From the NCBI GenBank assembly GCA_014762645.1, contig JABURP010000017.1:62001-126000 (forward strand): a stretch of DNA of 64,000 nucleotides, given 5' to 3'. The number at the start of each line of letters is the position of its first letter. Within the stretch, counting starts at the first letter, position 1. Under the pieces are notes generated by a model. The model worked only from the letters and a program-made list of their open reading frames with translations, was not told the DNA's origin and did no database searches. Source of the DNA: Crocinitomicaceae bacterium. Lineage in GTDB: Bacteria; Bacteroidota; Bacteroidia; Flavobacteriales_D; Crocinitomicaceae. Positions 1 to 8,636 of the stretch are shown here, in pieces. The position numbers and the translations under genes are program-made.

Positions 1-1
1 G

Positions 2-514
2 GCAAACAGAGGTATACCCTATGAAGTATTTGAGGATATTTTGGATGAAATACCTGCCCGAAAAAAGTTAATAATGATAGACGCCTGTCATTCTGGTGAA
101 ATTGACAAGGAAGAAGTGGCCATGGTTGAAGAGGAAAATGCTACAGATGCCGGAAGTGATGTCAATTTCAGAGCGGTAAATTCAACCAGCCTTAAACGTG
201 TTGGACTCAACAATAGTTTTGAACTGATGAAGGAGTTATTTAATGATGTTCGCAAATCTTCAGGTACGGTGATTATTTCTTCCGCTGGAGGTATGGAATA
301 TGCTATGGAAGGAGGAGAATGGAATAACGGCGTATTTACGTACTGCTTTTTAAATGGGATTAAGAATGGTAAGGCTGATATTAATTCAGATGGAAAAATT
401 ATGCTGAGTGAGATGAATAGTTTTGTTCGGACAGAAGTATTTAATTTAACTGACGGTAGACAACAGCCGACCAACAGGGCAGAAGTGCTGGAAAATGACT
501 GGCGTATTTGGTAG
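2..514 (+). CDS. Caspase-family (C14) peptidase, 3' part only
   Basis: This is the C-terminal part of a caspase/metacaspase-fold cysteine peptidase. The reading frame is open from base 2, so the gene starts before the window; the ATG at 41 is internal. The catalytic cysteine lies in the motif IDACHSGE (codon 86-88). The partner histidine of the dyad would be upstream of the window and cannot be checked. About 70 residues further on, GVFTYCFLNGI and the loop DINSDGKIMLSE are typical of the end of bacterial C14 domains; the loop has EF-hand-like spacing (D-x-N-x-D-G-x-I-x-x-x-E) and could bind calcium, as in some metacaspases (inference). The protein ends soon after the domain. It converges on the lipoprotein gene ending at 519, with 4 bp between the stops. 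The substrate is unknown; such proteins in Bacteroidota are often fused to N-terminal sensor repeats that would lie outside the window. Confidence 0.85.
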   Translation, partial: ANRGIPYEVFEDILDEIPARKKLIMIDACHSGEIDKEEVAMVEEENATDAGSDVNFRAVNSTSLKRVGLNNSFELMKELFNDVRKSSGTVIISSAGGMEYAMEGGEWNNGVFTYCFLNGIKNGKADINSDGKIMLSEMNSFVRTEVFNLTDGRQQPTNRAEVLENDWRIW

Positions 515-518
515 AGAA

Positions 519-1154
519 TCAGTAAGTAATTGAGTAGAAAATCGTATCGTTCGGTGTCATGTAAATTGAATCGGTTGTAGATTGTCCACCGGAAACATCT
601 ATATACGTGAACTTCAAGTATTGTGCAGCTGTATTGGCATAAGTAATCGTTGTGTCAACCACACCCGAAAAATAATTGTAATCTGACGCTATACACCCGT
701 TACATCCCTTTCGGTATTCATAAAAAATCAGGGTGAGATCATCTCCCGGATCGGCAGGTACCACATTTTTAATCGTAAACTGTGCCCAGGATTTACCATC
801 CATGTTGGCATTGAATACATTGGTGTTCTCTGAAGAAACATCTGCTGAACCAACAATCATTTCGTAATTGAAATACCCCTCTTTTGTAATTAATATTTTG
901 AATTCAGTGACCTTCTCGCGGTCAAAAATTACAGTATAATGTCCATTTGCATCAGTATTGTCAGTGCCGACAAGTTCAAAGGTATTGGATGAAACCGAAT
1001 TATTAAATGGCTTTTGATAAACTTTAACGGTAGCACCAGACAATCCTGATCCGGAGGTATTATCTGTCACTGTTCCTTCAAAGGAATACTGAATAGTATC
1101 TTTTTTACAAGACACAATTAGTAGGATACAACAAAGCAATAGCAGATTTTTCAT
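519..1154 (-). CDS. Lipoprotein with carboxypeptidase-regulatory-like domain
   Basis: A 211-residue predicted lipoprotein. The N-terminus has a short hydrophobic stretch ending in the lipobox IVSC (Cys16), followed by KKD. Residues about 25-110 resemble a carboxypeptidase D regulatory-like (transthyretin-type) beta-sandwich: a FEGTVTDNTSGSGLSGATVKVY start, then GHYTVIFDRE and the aromatic-rich GYFNYEM. The rest, about 100 residues with one CNGC pair, I do not recognise. It probably sits on the periplasmic or outer face of the outer membrane. A good minus-strand promoter lies only 7 bp before the ATG, so the leader is very short. The gene stands alone and converges on the caspase gene. The lipoprotein call is firm; the function is unknown. 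Confidence 0.8.
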   Translation of the reverse strand: MKNLLLLCCILLIVSCKKDTIQYSFEGTVTDNTSGSGLSGATVKVYQKPFNNSVSSNTFELVGTDNTDANGHYTVIFDREKVTEFKILITKEGYFNYEMIVGSADVSSENTNVFNANMDGKSWAQFTIKNVVPADPGDDLTLIFYEYRKGCNGCIASDYNYFSGVVDTTITYANTAAQYLKFTYIDVSGGQSTTDSIYMTPNDTIFYSITY

Positions 1155-1161
1155 CTTGTAA

Positions 1162-1191
1162 CAAATTTATATCGTTTTTTTTCTGAAAACA
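1162..1191 (-). promoter_or_regulatory. Bacteroidota-type promoter (-33 TTG, -7 TAAATTTG)
   Basis: On the minus strand TTG (1191-1189) is followed by 19 bp and TAAATTTG (1169-1162), matching the Bacteroidota consensus TTG-N17-23-TAnnTTTG. It precedes the lipoprotein start at 1154 by 7 bp, so the transcript would be nearly leaderless. Confidence 0.55.
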
Positions 1192-1347
1192 AGCTTGTAA
1201 GTAAGTCACTGATTAATAATTCGCTCACCAATTACAATTTTGGCAAAATTTTTGATTTATATTGTATGGCTATTTTTAAAGTTTTCGTTTGATTATGAAA
1301 GCTGATTAAAATCGCTTAAATTAGTAGTAAACCTATCCCATATTATA

Positions 1348-1752
1348 ATGAAAAGATTGTTCATACTCGGCATTGCGCTATTATCCTCTCAATTTACTAA
1401 CGCAATGGACTTGCCTCAGGACACCACAAAAACTGAGATGGTTTATGATATGCCTGAGCAGATGCCCCAGTTTCCTGGTGGAGCAGAAGCCATGGAAAGA
1501 TTCATTAGTGAACATATAAAGTATCCGCCAACGGCAAAAGAAAAGCGTATCCAAGGAAAAGTTTATGTGCAGTTTATTGTGGAGAAGGATGGGAGTTTGA
1601 CCGATATTAAGATCAGACGTGGAGCGCATCAGTTGTTGGATGATGAGGCCATTCGTGTCATCAAATTGATGCCGAAATGGAAACCAGGCTCTATGCGCGG
1701 TAAAATTGTAAGGGTGCGTTATACAATTCCTATTACGTTTGCGCTTTCTTAG
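1348..1752 (+). CDS. Secreted TonB C-terminal domain protein
   Basis: A 134-residue protein made of a signal peptide (about residues 1-19, ending TNA), a short linker and one TonB C-terminal domain (about 40-134). Visible landmarks are PQFPGGAEAMERF, the strand KVYVQFIVEKDGSL, and the end segment PKWKPGSMRGKIVRVRYTIP. A normal TonB has an N-terminal transmembrane anchor and a long Pro-rich spacer; both are missing here. It therefore cannot act as an ordinary ExbBD-driven energy transducer unless its N-terminal segment stays in the membrane. Such short, apparently exported forms are common in Bacteroidota and their role is unclear. The ATG at 1348 has no Shine-Dalgarno sequence. It stands alone and converges on trmD, whose stop lies 17 bp away. 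Confidence 0.85.
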   Translation: MKRLFILGIALLSSQFTNAMDLPQDTTKTEMVYDMPEQMPQFPGGAEAMERFISEHIKYPPTAKEKRIQGKVYVQFIVEKDGSLTDIKIRRGAHQLLDDEAIRVIKLMPKWKPGSMRGKIVRVRYTIPITFALS

Positions 1753-1769
1753 GTAAATTGACCCTTGTA

Positions 1770-2453
1770 TTATTCTCCATTATTGAACAAATCCGGTCGC
1801 TTTTCCTTCGTGCGTTTAACGCTCTCTTCATGACGCCAATCTTCAATTTTAGCTGTATTACCAGATAATAAAATTTCAGGAACTTTATGTCCCTTGTATT
1901 CTTCGGGTCGTGTGTAAACAGGCGGAGCTAATAGTGAATCCTGAAATGAATCGGTGAGGGCAGAGGTCTCATCATTCAACACACCTGGAATGAGGCGCAC
2001 TATTGCATCAGTCAACACCGCAGCACCTAATTCTCCACCAGATAAAACGTATGATCCAATAGAAATTTCCCTGGTGACAAATAAATCTCTCACCCTTTGA
2101 TCAACACCTTTATAGTGACCGCAAAGGATAATGATGTTCTTCAGTGTTGACAATTGATTACAGATACTTTGCTCCAAAACCTGACCATCCGGTGTCATGT
2201 AGATGATCTCGTCATATTTTCGTTCTGATTTTAGCTTTTCAATACAATCGGCAATCGGTTGGATGGTCATAACCATTCCTGCTCCGCCACCATATTGATA
2301 ATCATCCACACTTTTTTGTCGGTGAGTAGAGTAGTCCCTGATATTATGTATGTGAATCTCAACATGGCCCTTTTCCTGAGCACGCTTCATAATAGAATCA
2401 CTTAGCGGGCCTTCCAGTAATCCGGGTAATATGGTCAGAATATCAATTCTCAT
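1770..2453 (-). CDS. trmD: tRNA (guanine37-N1)-methyltransferase
   Basis: TrmD uses S-adenosylmethionine to methylate N1 of G37 next to the anticodon of tRNAs reading CUN, CCN and CGG, which prevents +1 frameshifting. The 227 residues fit the family. Landmarks are [11 protein letters not shown] at the N-terminus, [19 protein letters not shown] and the trefoil-knot SAM-binding segment [15 protein letters not shown], followed by SALTDSF with the catalytic Asp region. The TAA stop of menA and the ATG of trmD share one base (TAATG at 2455-2451), so the two are almost certainly translated together. It is the last gene of the acyltransferase-rarA-menA-trmD operon. It lacks its common partners rimM, rpsP and rplS. 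Confidence 0.97.
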   Translation of the reverse strand: MRIDILTILPGLLEGPLSDSIMKRAQEKGHVEIHIHNIRDYSTHRQKSVDDYQYGGGAGMVMTIQPIADCIEKLKSERKYDEIIYMTPDGQVLEQSICNQLSTLKNIIILCGHYKGVDQRVRDLFVTREISIGSYVLSGGELGAAVLTDAIVRLIPGVLNDETSALTDSFQDSLLAPPVYTRPEEYKGHKVPEILLSGNTAKIEDWRHEESVKRTKEKRPDLFNNGE

Positions 2454-3418
2454 TAAGCCAAAATTACAATTAAGAAACAGATAAGGGCAAATGCAAAGGT
2501 GGATAAGGCAATTTTCTTTAATTCCGGGTCATAATCTGCAGGATCTTCAACACTAAACACCTTGGTAATATGAAATACATGAAATATAAAGATAGGAAGG
2601 AGAGCTACTACAATGAGCCATTGGTCAAATTCTATACTTCCCAACACGGGCACAGGAAAAGCTAAATACGCCAGCAAGAACAGAATAAAATGGTAAATCT
2701 TACTTCCTTCAAAACCCAATAAAACGGCCAGGGTGCTTTTCCCTACCTTTTGATCATTTTCCCTATCCCGCATATTATTCAAATTCAACACAGCAACTGA
2801 AAAACAGCCCATAGTTATAGCCGGAAACAATAAGATCCAATCAATTCTGTGAGACTGTAAATAAAATGATCCAATAACTCCGACTAATCCGAAGAAGATA
2901 AATACAAACACATCTCCCAGGCCTGAATAACCGTAAGCTCTTTTGCCCACGGTATATTTAATTGCCGCTGCAATTGCGCCTAATCCCACTATCAGAAAAA
3001 CAAAAAAGATCCAGTGGATTTGAAAATCAAAAGAATACAGCAGAAGATATATGCCTGAAATTAATGACAAAAGAGCCATGACCACAATTCCGACCAGCAT
3101 TTCTTGTTTACTTAAAGCTCCACTTTGAATGGCTCTTTCCGGACCGATACGCCCTGAATCATCTGCTCCTTTTTGTGCATCACCGTAATCGTTAGCAAAA
3201 TTAGAGAGTATTTGAAGAAATAATGTTGTAAGTAGCGTGAGATAAAAAATATTCCAGTTGGATTGTTGGTAAGAAGACGACATTAGGTAACTATCTCCAA
3301 AAGCATAAGCCAGTGCATTCCCCATCAGGATCACGCTGAAGCTAAGCGGTAATGTGCGTAGTCGCATTGCTTTAAACCATGCCGCAATTTTTGATATGTT
3401 TTTTGCGTCCTTATTCAC
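2453..3418 (-). CDS. menA: 1,4-dihydroxy-2-naphthoate polyprenyltransferase
   Basis: A UbiA-superfamily membrane prenyltransferase of 321 residues that joins a polyprenyl chain to 1,4-dihydroxy-2-naphthoate, making demethylmenaquinone. The first Asp-rich motif is [15 protein letters not shown] (about residues 76-90) and the second is [19 protein letters not shown] (about 215-233). Both are the Mg-diphosphate binding signatures of MenA. About nine membrane-spanning segments can be seen. The second motif with K-VGK-TLA points to MenA rather than UbiA or heme O synthase. The gene lies 17 bp after rarA and overlaps trmD by one base. It implies menaquinone-based respiration, as expected for Flavobacteriales. 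Confidence 0.95.
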   Translation of the reverse strand: MNKDAKNISKIAAWFKAMRLRTLPLSFSVILMGNALAYAFGDSYLMSSSYQQSNWNIFYLTLLTTLFLQILSNFANDYGDAQKGADDSGRIGPERAIQSGALSKQEMLVGIVVMALLSLISGIYLLLYSFDFQIHWIFFVFLIVGLGAIAAAIKYTVGKRAYGYSGLGDVFVFIFFGLVGVIGSFYLQSHRIDWILLFPAITMGCFSVAVLNLNNMRDRENDQKVGKSTLAVLLGFEGSKIYHFILFLLAYLAFPVPVLGSIEFDQWLIVVALLPIFIFHVFHITKVFSVEDPADYDPELKKIALSTFAFALICFLIVILA

Positions 3419-3435
3419 GTAGGTTGTGACCTCAC

Positions 3436-4713
3436 TTAAGTAGAATACTTATCTCCCCAAAGGTTTTTAATGGTTTGGGCAATCTCCTGTTCCTTTTTAG
3501 AAGAACCGGCTTTAAAAAAGTTAGTTCCTGTAATTTCATCCGGCATAAATTCCTGATTGATGAAGTTGTTGCCCCCATCATGAGAATATTTGTAGTTTTC
3601 ACCATATCCCAAATCTTTCATCAATTCGGTAGGTGCATTTCGCAAGTGAAGTGGAACAGGTAGGTTTCCGGTTTGTTTCACCAGACTTTGCGCCTGCTTA
3701 ATGGCCATATAAGATCCATTTCCTTTGGGAGATGTAGCCAGGTATACCGTGGCCTGAGCAAGGACAATTCTACCTTCGGGCCAACCAATTTTGTTGATAG
3801 CGTCAAAAGCCGCATTGGCAATAATCAAAGCATTCGGGTTGGCCAGGCCAATATCTTCTGAAGCAGAAATAATCAATCGGCGCGCAATGAATTTAGGGTC
3901 TTCACCTCCTTCAACCATTCGGGCAAGCCAATAAAGAGAAGCATTCGGGTCACTTCCCCTAATAGATTTGATAAAGGCAGAAATGATATCGTAATGCTGC
4001 TCACCATCTTTATCATAACTGGCAATATTCTGCTGTAATACTGAGGTTACCAGATCATCTGTAATGTCAATTGTATCCCCCCCGGTTTGGGAGATGACCA
4101 TTTCAAGTCCGTTGAGTAATTTTCTGGCATCACCACCGGATATTTTGAATAGTGCTGCAGTTTCTTTCAGGTTAATGTTTTTGCCTTTAAGTTCAGGGTC
4201 CTGCTGAATAGCTCTGTTCATTAATTGCGTTAGCTCTTCAATTGAATGGTGTTTTAAGGTGTATACCTGGCACCTGGACAACAATGCTGAGATCACTTCA
4301 AAAGATGGGTTCTCCGTTGTAGCCCCTATCAGTGTAATAATACCTTTTTCAACAGCACCTAAAAGCGAATCTTGTTGGGATTTACTGAATCGGTGAATCT
4401 CATCTATAAATAGGATGGCATTTTTATTTCCAAATAATCCTTGAGAATTTACCTTACTGATAATTTCTCTGATGTCTTTTACACCAGAGTTGATGGCGCT
4501 TAACGCGTGAAAAGGACGATCAACGGTGTTGGCTATGATTTGTGCCAGGGTAGTTTTACCAACTCCCGGAGGTCCCCAAAATATCATGGAAGGAATATTA
4601 CCGGAAGTTATGGCTTTCCTCAAACCGGTACCTTCACCTAATATATGTTCCTGCCCAATGTAATCATCAATGGACTGCGGACGCATTCGTTCAGCTAAAG
4701 GTGTTGCAGACAT
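3436..4713 (-). CDS. rarA: Replication-associated recombination protein A (AAA+ ATPase)
   Basis: A 425-residue clamp-loader-like AAA+ ATPase (RarA/MgsA; WRNIP1 in eukaryotes) that acts at stalled replication forks. The N-terminus PLAERMRPQSIDDYIGQEHIL is characteristic. Walker A is GPPGVGKTTL (about residues 47-56) and Walker B ILFIDEIHRF (about 100-109). Sensor 1 is GATTENPSF and an arginine-finger region LLSRCQVY follows. The C-terminal half (about 240-420) carries the MgsA tetramerisation and lid domain, with DPNASLYWLARM, ASEDIGLANP and KGNGSYMAI. It is in an operon, 20 bp after the acyltransferase and 17 bp before menA. Confidence 0.96.
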   Translation of the reverse strand: MSATPLAERMRPQSIDDYIGQEHILGEGTGLRKAITSGNIPSMIFWGPPGVGKTTLAQIIANTVDRPFHALSAINSGVKDIREIISKVNSQGLFGNKNAILFIDEIHRFSKSQQDSLLGAVEKGIITLIGATTENPSFEVISALLSRCQVYTLKHHSIEELTQLMNRAIQQDPELKGKNINLKETAALFKISGGDARKLLNGLEMVISQTGGDTIDITDDLVTSVLQQNIASYDKDGEQHYDIISAFIKSIRGSDPNASLYWLARMVEGGEDPKFIARRLIISASEDIGLANPNALIIANAAFDAINKIGWPEGRIVLAQATVYLATSPKGNGSYMAIKQAQSLVKQTGNLPVPLHLRNAPTELMKDLGYGENYKYSHDGGNNFINQEFMPDEITGTNFFKAGSSKKEQEIAQTIKNLWGDKYST

Positions 4714-4732
4714 AGCGTGTTGAATTTACGCA

Positions 4733-5614
4733 TTAATTAGAAGTCTTCCTTGAATGTTTCCATCTCTTATGAGACCACAACCAACTCTCAGGTGTTTTGT
4801 GAATCAGTTCTTCCAATATTTTGCTGTAGGTGTCAATAATAGCACCTTCCTCCAAGGATTGCGGATCTTCAGTTATCGATTTAAACTCAACTTCATAATA
4901 GCCACGTTTTACTCGTTTTGCGTAACCAAAAACTACTGCGTAATCAAACTTCCTGGCCAGTTTTTCAGGACCTATGTTCCAGCCCGTTTCCTGATTCAGA
5001 AATGTATTCCAGTAAGCAGTTTCTTTATTTGAAGGGGATTGATCATTTACAATCACTACCATTCGCTTTTCATTCACTTCTTCCTTAAAGAAAGGAATCA
5101 GTTGTTTGGTTTCAATCAAACGCATTCCATTTCGCGTTCTGGATTTGTAGAGGATTCGATCGTAAAAAGTATTCTTGAGTGGTTGGTAAACAGAAAATGT
5201 TTTGAACGGAACCTGTTTTGGCAGACTTAATGCATAATATTCCCAATTGTTAATATGTCCGCAAATTACAATGACGTTCTTTCCTTTGTCAAATAAATCC
5301 TGAATAAACTCCGGATTCTTAATGCTGGTTCTTTTCATCAAACTGGCATCAGTTATACTGACAGCCTTTATGCTTTCAAAAATAAAATCAACGAAGCGTT
5401 TATAAAAATCCTTTTCAATGCGTTTTATTTCGGTCTCAGATTTGTTGGGAAATGCATTATTAAGGTTGGTGCGAACCACAGCGCGTCTGTACCGTACAAC
5501 ATAATACGTCAGAAATCCTACTATAGCCGAGAAGAAGTAAAGTAACCCCAGAGGAAAGTAGGAAAGTGGCTTTAAGATGAGATAAAACAATATACGGTCA
5601 GCAATTTTTACCAT
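4733..5614 (-). CDS. LpxL/HtrB-like lysophospholipid/lipid A acyltransferase
   Basis: A 293-residue inner-membrane acyltransferase of the LPLAT superfamily, of the LpxL/HtrB type that adds secondary acyl chains to lipid A. There is a hydrophobic N-terminal anchor (residues about 12-38). The catalytic HX4E motif lies in CGHINNWEYYAL (about residues 118-129), where His and Glu replace the HX4D of other LPLATs, as in LpxL. Downstream are VIVNDQSPSN and LARKFDYAVVFGYAKR, both typical. It is the first gene of the operon with rarA, menA and trmD. A TAAATTTG element lies 22 bp upstream on the minus strand. The family is clear; the acyl donor is not known. Confidence 0.88.
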   Translation of the reverse strand: MVKIADRILFYLILKPLSYFPLGLLYFFSAIVGFLTYYVVRYRRAVVRTNLNNAFPNKSETEIKRIEKDFYKRFVDFIFESIKAVSITDASLMKRTSIKNPEFIQDLFDKGKNVIVICGHINNWEYYALSLPKQVPFKTFSVYQPLKNTFYDRILYKSRTRNGMRLIETKQLIPFFKEEVNEKRMVVIVNDQSPSNKETAYWNTFLNQETGWNIGPEKLARKFDYAVVFGYAKRVKRGYYEVEFKSITEDPQSLEEGAIIDTYSKILEELIHKTPESWLWSHKRWKHSRKTSN

Positions 5615-5636
5615 TCACTTCAAAAGTGTAAGCGTG

Positions 5637-5644
5637 CAAATTTA
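5637..5644 (-). promoter_or_regulatory. Possible promoter -7 element TAAATTTG
   Basis: TAAATTTG on the minus strand, 22 bp before the first gene of the acyltransferase-rarA-menA-trmD operon. It matches the Bacteroidota TAnnTTTG element, but no TTG stands at the proper -33 distance. Confidence 0.4.
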
Positions 5645-5747
5645 CAAGTATAGCTTAATTGTAAGACATTAATTGGTGGAATAATTATAAATAGAAAGCG
5701 TAATGTATTCAGAATGCCTTATTATATTAATACAAACGGGAAAAGTT

Positions 5748-5755
5748 TAATTTTG
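5748..5755 (+). promoter_or_regulatory. Possible promoter -7 element TAATTTTG
   Basis: TAATTTTG lies 17 bp before the ATG of the WG-repeat gene at 5773, a suitable distance for the start of the four-gene operon. I see no convincing -33 element. Confidence 0.45.
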
Positions 5756-5772
5756 TTGGACGATTTAAAAAG

Positions 5773-7872
5773 ATGAGGGTAATTTTTCTTATAGTACTGA
5801 TAACTTGTGGGATTACCGGCTATGCCGGTAAGCTCAAAAAAGGCTTTGAAGCGCTTGAGATCTATAATTATTTTGAAGCAAAACGACTTTTTGAAAAATC
5901 ATTAAAAAAACATCCGGTACCTGCCGCTTATGGATTAAGTATAATTTATGCCCGAAATGACAATCCATTTTCCAATTTGGATTCGGCTTATAGTAAAATT
6001 AAACGTTCATTTCTCTTATATCCTGGCTTAAAGGATAGTAAAAAAGAGAAATATGATAAACTAGGAGTGGATAGCGCGGCAATTGTGGTACAAAGGGATA
6101 TAGTATCTGAGTTATACTACAGAAGGGCCGTAGACGTAAATTCAATATACGGTTATCAGGATTTTATTGATAAACACCCCTGGAGCATTCATTTGGATTC
6201 TGCTATTTATAAAAGAGATCAATTGGCGTTTCAGCATGCTGTCAAGTCTGGTAGATCTGAAGATTTTGAATTTTTTATAGCAGCATATCCGGATTCCTAT
6301 TTCAGAGAAGAAGCTAAAGCGCTTATGGAAAAAGCGCTTTACCAGGAGAAAACATTCAGCAATAGCTTTGTGGATTACGTCAATTTTGTCAAATCATATC
6401 CCGATAGTCCTTACAGAGATGAGGCAGAGAATAAAATCTATCAAATAGCTACAAAAACAGGAACCGTTGAGGCTTATCGCAACTTTATTATTGAATTCCC
6501 TTCTAATAGAAATGTAGATAAGGCGTGGAAGTATCTTTATAACGCCAAGCTTCAGGAAGAATATTCCTCTCAAAATATTATGGAATTCAAGAATGAGTAT
6601 CCTGAGTATCCGTTCCAGGAAGAGCTCACAGCTGAATACAACGTAGCGGATAAAGTTCTTTATCCAATTAAATCTTCAGGTAGTTGGGGGTTCTGTGACA
6701 AGTCAGGACGTGTGGTAATTCCACCCATTTATAGTTCAGTTGAGTGGTTTACGGAAGGATTGGCTGTTATTCGCACAAAAGATAAATATGGATATATCAA
6801 TAAATTAGGAAAAAGAATAGTGGAGCCTCAATTTGATGATGCTATGCCTTTTAGTGAAGGGCATGCTTTGGTTGAGCAAAACGAACTTTGGGGAATGATC
6901 GATAGAAATGGTGACTTCGTTATTCCTTGTGAATATGAAGATCTGGGAACACTTAGCGAAGGACTTTCTTATTTTCTGGAAGATGACTTGTATGGTTATT
7001 TTGATTCAAAAGGAATTCGAAGGCTTCAACCACAGTACACCGAAGCTTTTGACTTTGAAGAAGGAACCGCTGTAGTGAGTAAAAATGATTACTACGGTGT
7101 AATCGACAAGTTTGGAACAAGCCTAATCCCATTTAAATATGAGGACCTCTTCCTTTTCAGGTCTGACAAATATGCTGCCTTATCTGCAGATTATTGGGGA
7201 GTAATTAATTTGAAGGGAGATACTATAATCCCGTTTGAATATGATTATATCGGAAAACCTATTGACAATTTAAGTATTGTTGAAATGGATGGCGAGTTTA
7301 ATTACCTGGATACTGCTGGTAATTTCATTTTACCGGAATGGGTGGAAACATATTCAGAGTACCGGTTACTTGCGCGATTTAAAAAAGGATATGCTAAAAT
7401 TCAATACGAAGACGGGTTCAACCTTATTGATTCTCTTGGTAATAAACTATTCAAAAAAGAATGGGATGATGTGGGGTCTTATAGCGAAATAATTGCAGTA
7501 AAGAAAGGAGATAAGTGGGGATACGTCAATAGAAAAGGACAAAAAGTACTTCCTTTTGAATACACGTATGCACAAAGCTTTAAAGGTAATGCCGCCGTAG
7601 TGCAACTTTCTCCATTTTACGGAGTTATAGACAAACAAGGGAACTACTTAATAGATCCGTTGCAGGAAGAACTACGTCCATTGAATGATTCAATATATAT
7701 TGCAAAAAGTCTTGGAAAGTATGGTTTGATTACCTTTTCCGGTGATACTTTGTTATCTTACAAGTACACACAGATTGAACCAATTGATGAATTAGTGGTA
7801 AAATTAGAAGAAGGAGGTGAAGTTTTTTATTACAATTGTCAGAATAAAAAATTTATTCGAAGAGAAGATTGA
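5773..7872 (+). CDS. Exported TPR-like/WG-repeat protein
   Basis: A 699-residue exported protein. Residues 1-19 form a signal peptide ending in GYAG. Residues about 20-290 are helical, TPR-like units with recurring phrases of the YPDSPYRDEAENKIY type, as in YbgF-type proteins. From about residue 300 to 690 there is a long row of WG repeats, each with the pattern W/YG-[FYMV]-x-[DN]-x-x-G-x-x-[IV]-x-P-x-[YF]: WGFCDKSGRVVIPPIY, YGYINKLGKRIVEPQF, WGMIDRNGDFVIPCEY and more, at least eight in all. WG repeats probably fold as a propeller or solenoid and are thought to bind partners; no enzyme activity is known. It leads an operon with the TonB-like gene (TGATG, one shared base). The location is probably periplasmic. 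Confidence 0.9.
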   Translation: MRVIFLIVLITCGITGYAGKLKKGFEALEIYNYFEAKRLFEKSLKKHPVPAAYGLSIIYARNDNPFSNLDSAYSKIKRSFLLYPGLKDSKKEKYDKLGVDSAAIVVQRDIVSELYYRRAVDVNSIYGYQDFIDKHPWSIHLDSAIYKRDQLAFQHAVKSGRSEDFEFFIAAYPDSYFREEAKALMEKALYQEKTFSNSFVDYVNFVKSYPDSPYRDEAENKIYQIATKTGTVEAYRNFIIEFPSNRNVDKAWKYLYNAKLQEEYSSQNIMEFKNEYPEYPFQEELTAEYNVADKVLYPIKSSGSWGFCDKSGRVVIPPIYSSVEWFTEGLAVIRTKDKYGYINKLGKRIVEPQFDDAMPFSEGHALVEQNELWGMIDRNGDFVIPCEYEDLGTLSEGLSYFLEDDLYGYFDSKGIRRLQPQYTEAFDFEEGTAVVSKNDYYGVIDKFGTSLIPFKYEDLFLFRSDKYAALSADYWGVINLKGDTIIPFEYDYIGKPIDNLSIVEMDGEFNYLDTAGNFILPEWVETYSEYRLLARFKKGYAKIQYEDGFNLIDSLGNKLFKKEWDDVGSYSEIIAVKKGDKWGYVNRKGQKVLPFEYTYAQSFKGNAAVVQLSPFYGVIDKQGNYLIDPLQEELRPLNDSIYIAKSLGKYGLITFSGDTLLSYKYTQIEPIDELVVKLEEGGEVFYYNCQNKKFIRRED

Positions 7873-8636
7873 TGGACGCGTTTTTAGATTACATAGAGAA
7901 ATATAAGTTTGCCCTGCTTGGTACAGCACTGATCCATGTTGTCTTTTTCTTTTATGCGAATTTTGCCACGCTTGAAAGACCGTATGCCTCTATTGACCCG
8001 GAAGCTGAAATTCTTTTGCCACTTGAAGATGTTGAACTTGATCCGGAAATCATGAAACAACTTGATTTGAATAAAAAAGAATCCGTTCCTCAAGAAATAG
8101 CCAATATATCTGCTGATGCTAATGATCAAAGAGAAAGATCATACGAGAACTTTTCTACGCAAGAACTTGACAAACAGGTTGAAAATGAAGCGCGGGAATT
8201 AGAGCAACAATTTTTTGAAGAGTGGGAGGCAACGCACGATAATAGCGGGGAGAATAAATCAAGTGCAGACATTGAAACAGAAAACGATAAAAGGAATAAT
8301 AACAATACGCTTGATCGTTCGAATATAGACACAGAAGGCTCTAATGCCTATGCAGGTGAGGTTATGGTATCTTACAAACTGGATAATAGAAAAGCACATT
8401 CACTTCCGCGTCCGGGGTATACCTGTAACAGTTCAGGTACAGTTGTAATTGACATTAAGGTGGATCAAGCGGGTAATATCAAAGGAGCCTCATATAACTC
8501 GTCACTTTCATCTGGTGCAACAGAATGTATGATCGACAAAGCATTGCGCTACGCTAAAAAATCAAGGTTCAATTACAGTGGGTCAGCATCTGGTAGTCAA
8601 TCAGGCACTATTACATACAAATTTGTGAGCAGATGA
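7872..8636 (+). CDS. TonB-like membrane-anchored protein
   Basis: A 254-residue protein with one transmembrane segment near the N-terminus (about residues 14-34, ALLGTALIHVVFFFYANF). A long acidic, Gln/Asn-rich spacer follows (about 40-160), then a C-terminal domain (about 165-254) with TonB-like features: PRPGYTCNSSGTVVIDIKVD, AGNIKGASYN and a final strand GTITYKFVSR. The TonB layout of anchor, spacer and C-terminal domain is present, but the spacer is acidic rather than Pro/Lys-rich, and two cysteines (in YTCNS and TECMID) could form a disulfide. I chose ATG 7872, which overlaps the stop of the WG-repeat gene by one base; a TTG at 7869 is also possible. The next gene overlaps by 4 bp (ATGA), so translation is probably coupled. 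It may transmit energy or anchor the WG protein (inference). Confidence 0.8.
   Translation: MDAFLDYIEKYKFALLGTALIHVVFFFYANFATLERPYASIDPEAEILLPLEDVELDPEIMKQLDLNKKESVPQEIANISADANDQRERSYENFSTQELDKQVENEARELEQQFFEEWEATHDNSGENKSSADIETENDKRNNNNTLDRSNIDTEGSNAYAGEVMVSYKLDNRKAHSLPRPGYTCNSSGTVVIDIKVDQAGNIKGASYNSSLSSGATECMIDKALRYAKKSRFNYSGSASGSQSGTITYKFVSR

Noticed and set aside
2-514. Caspase as part of an anti-phage defence island
   Set aside because: No other defence genes (nuclease, gasdermin, TIR, retron) lie in the first 10 kb, and the neighbours are housekeeping genes.
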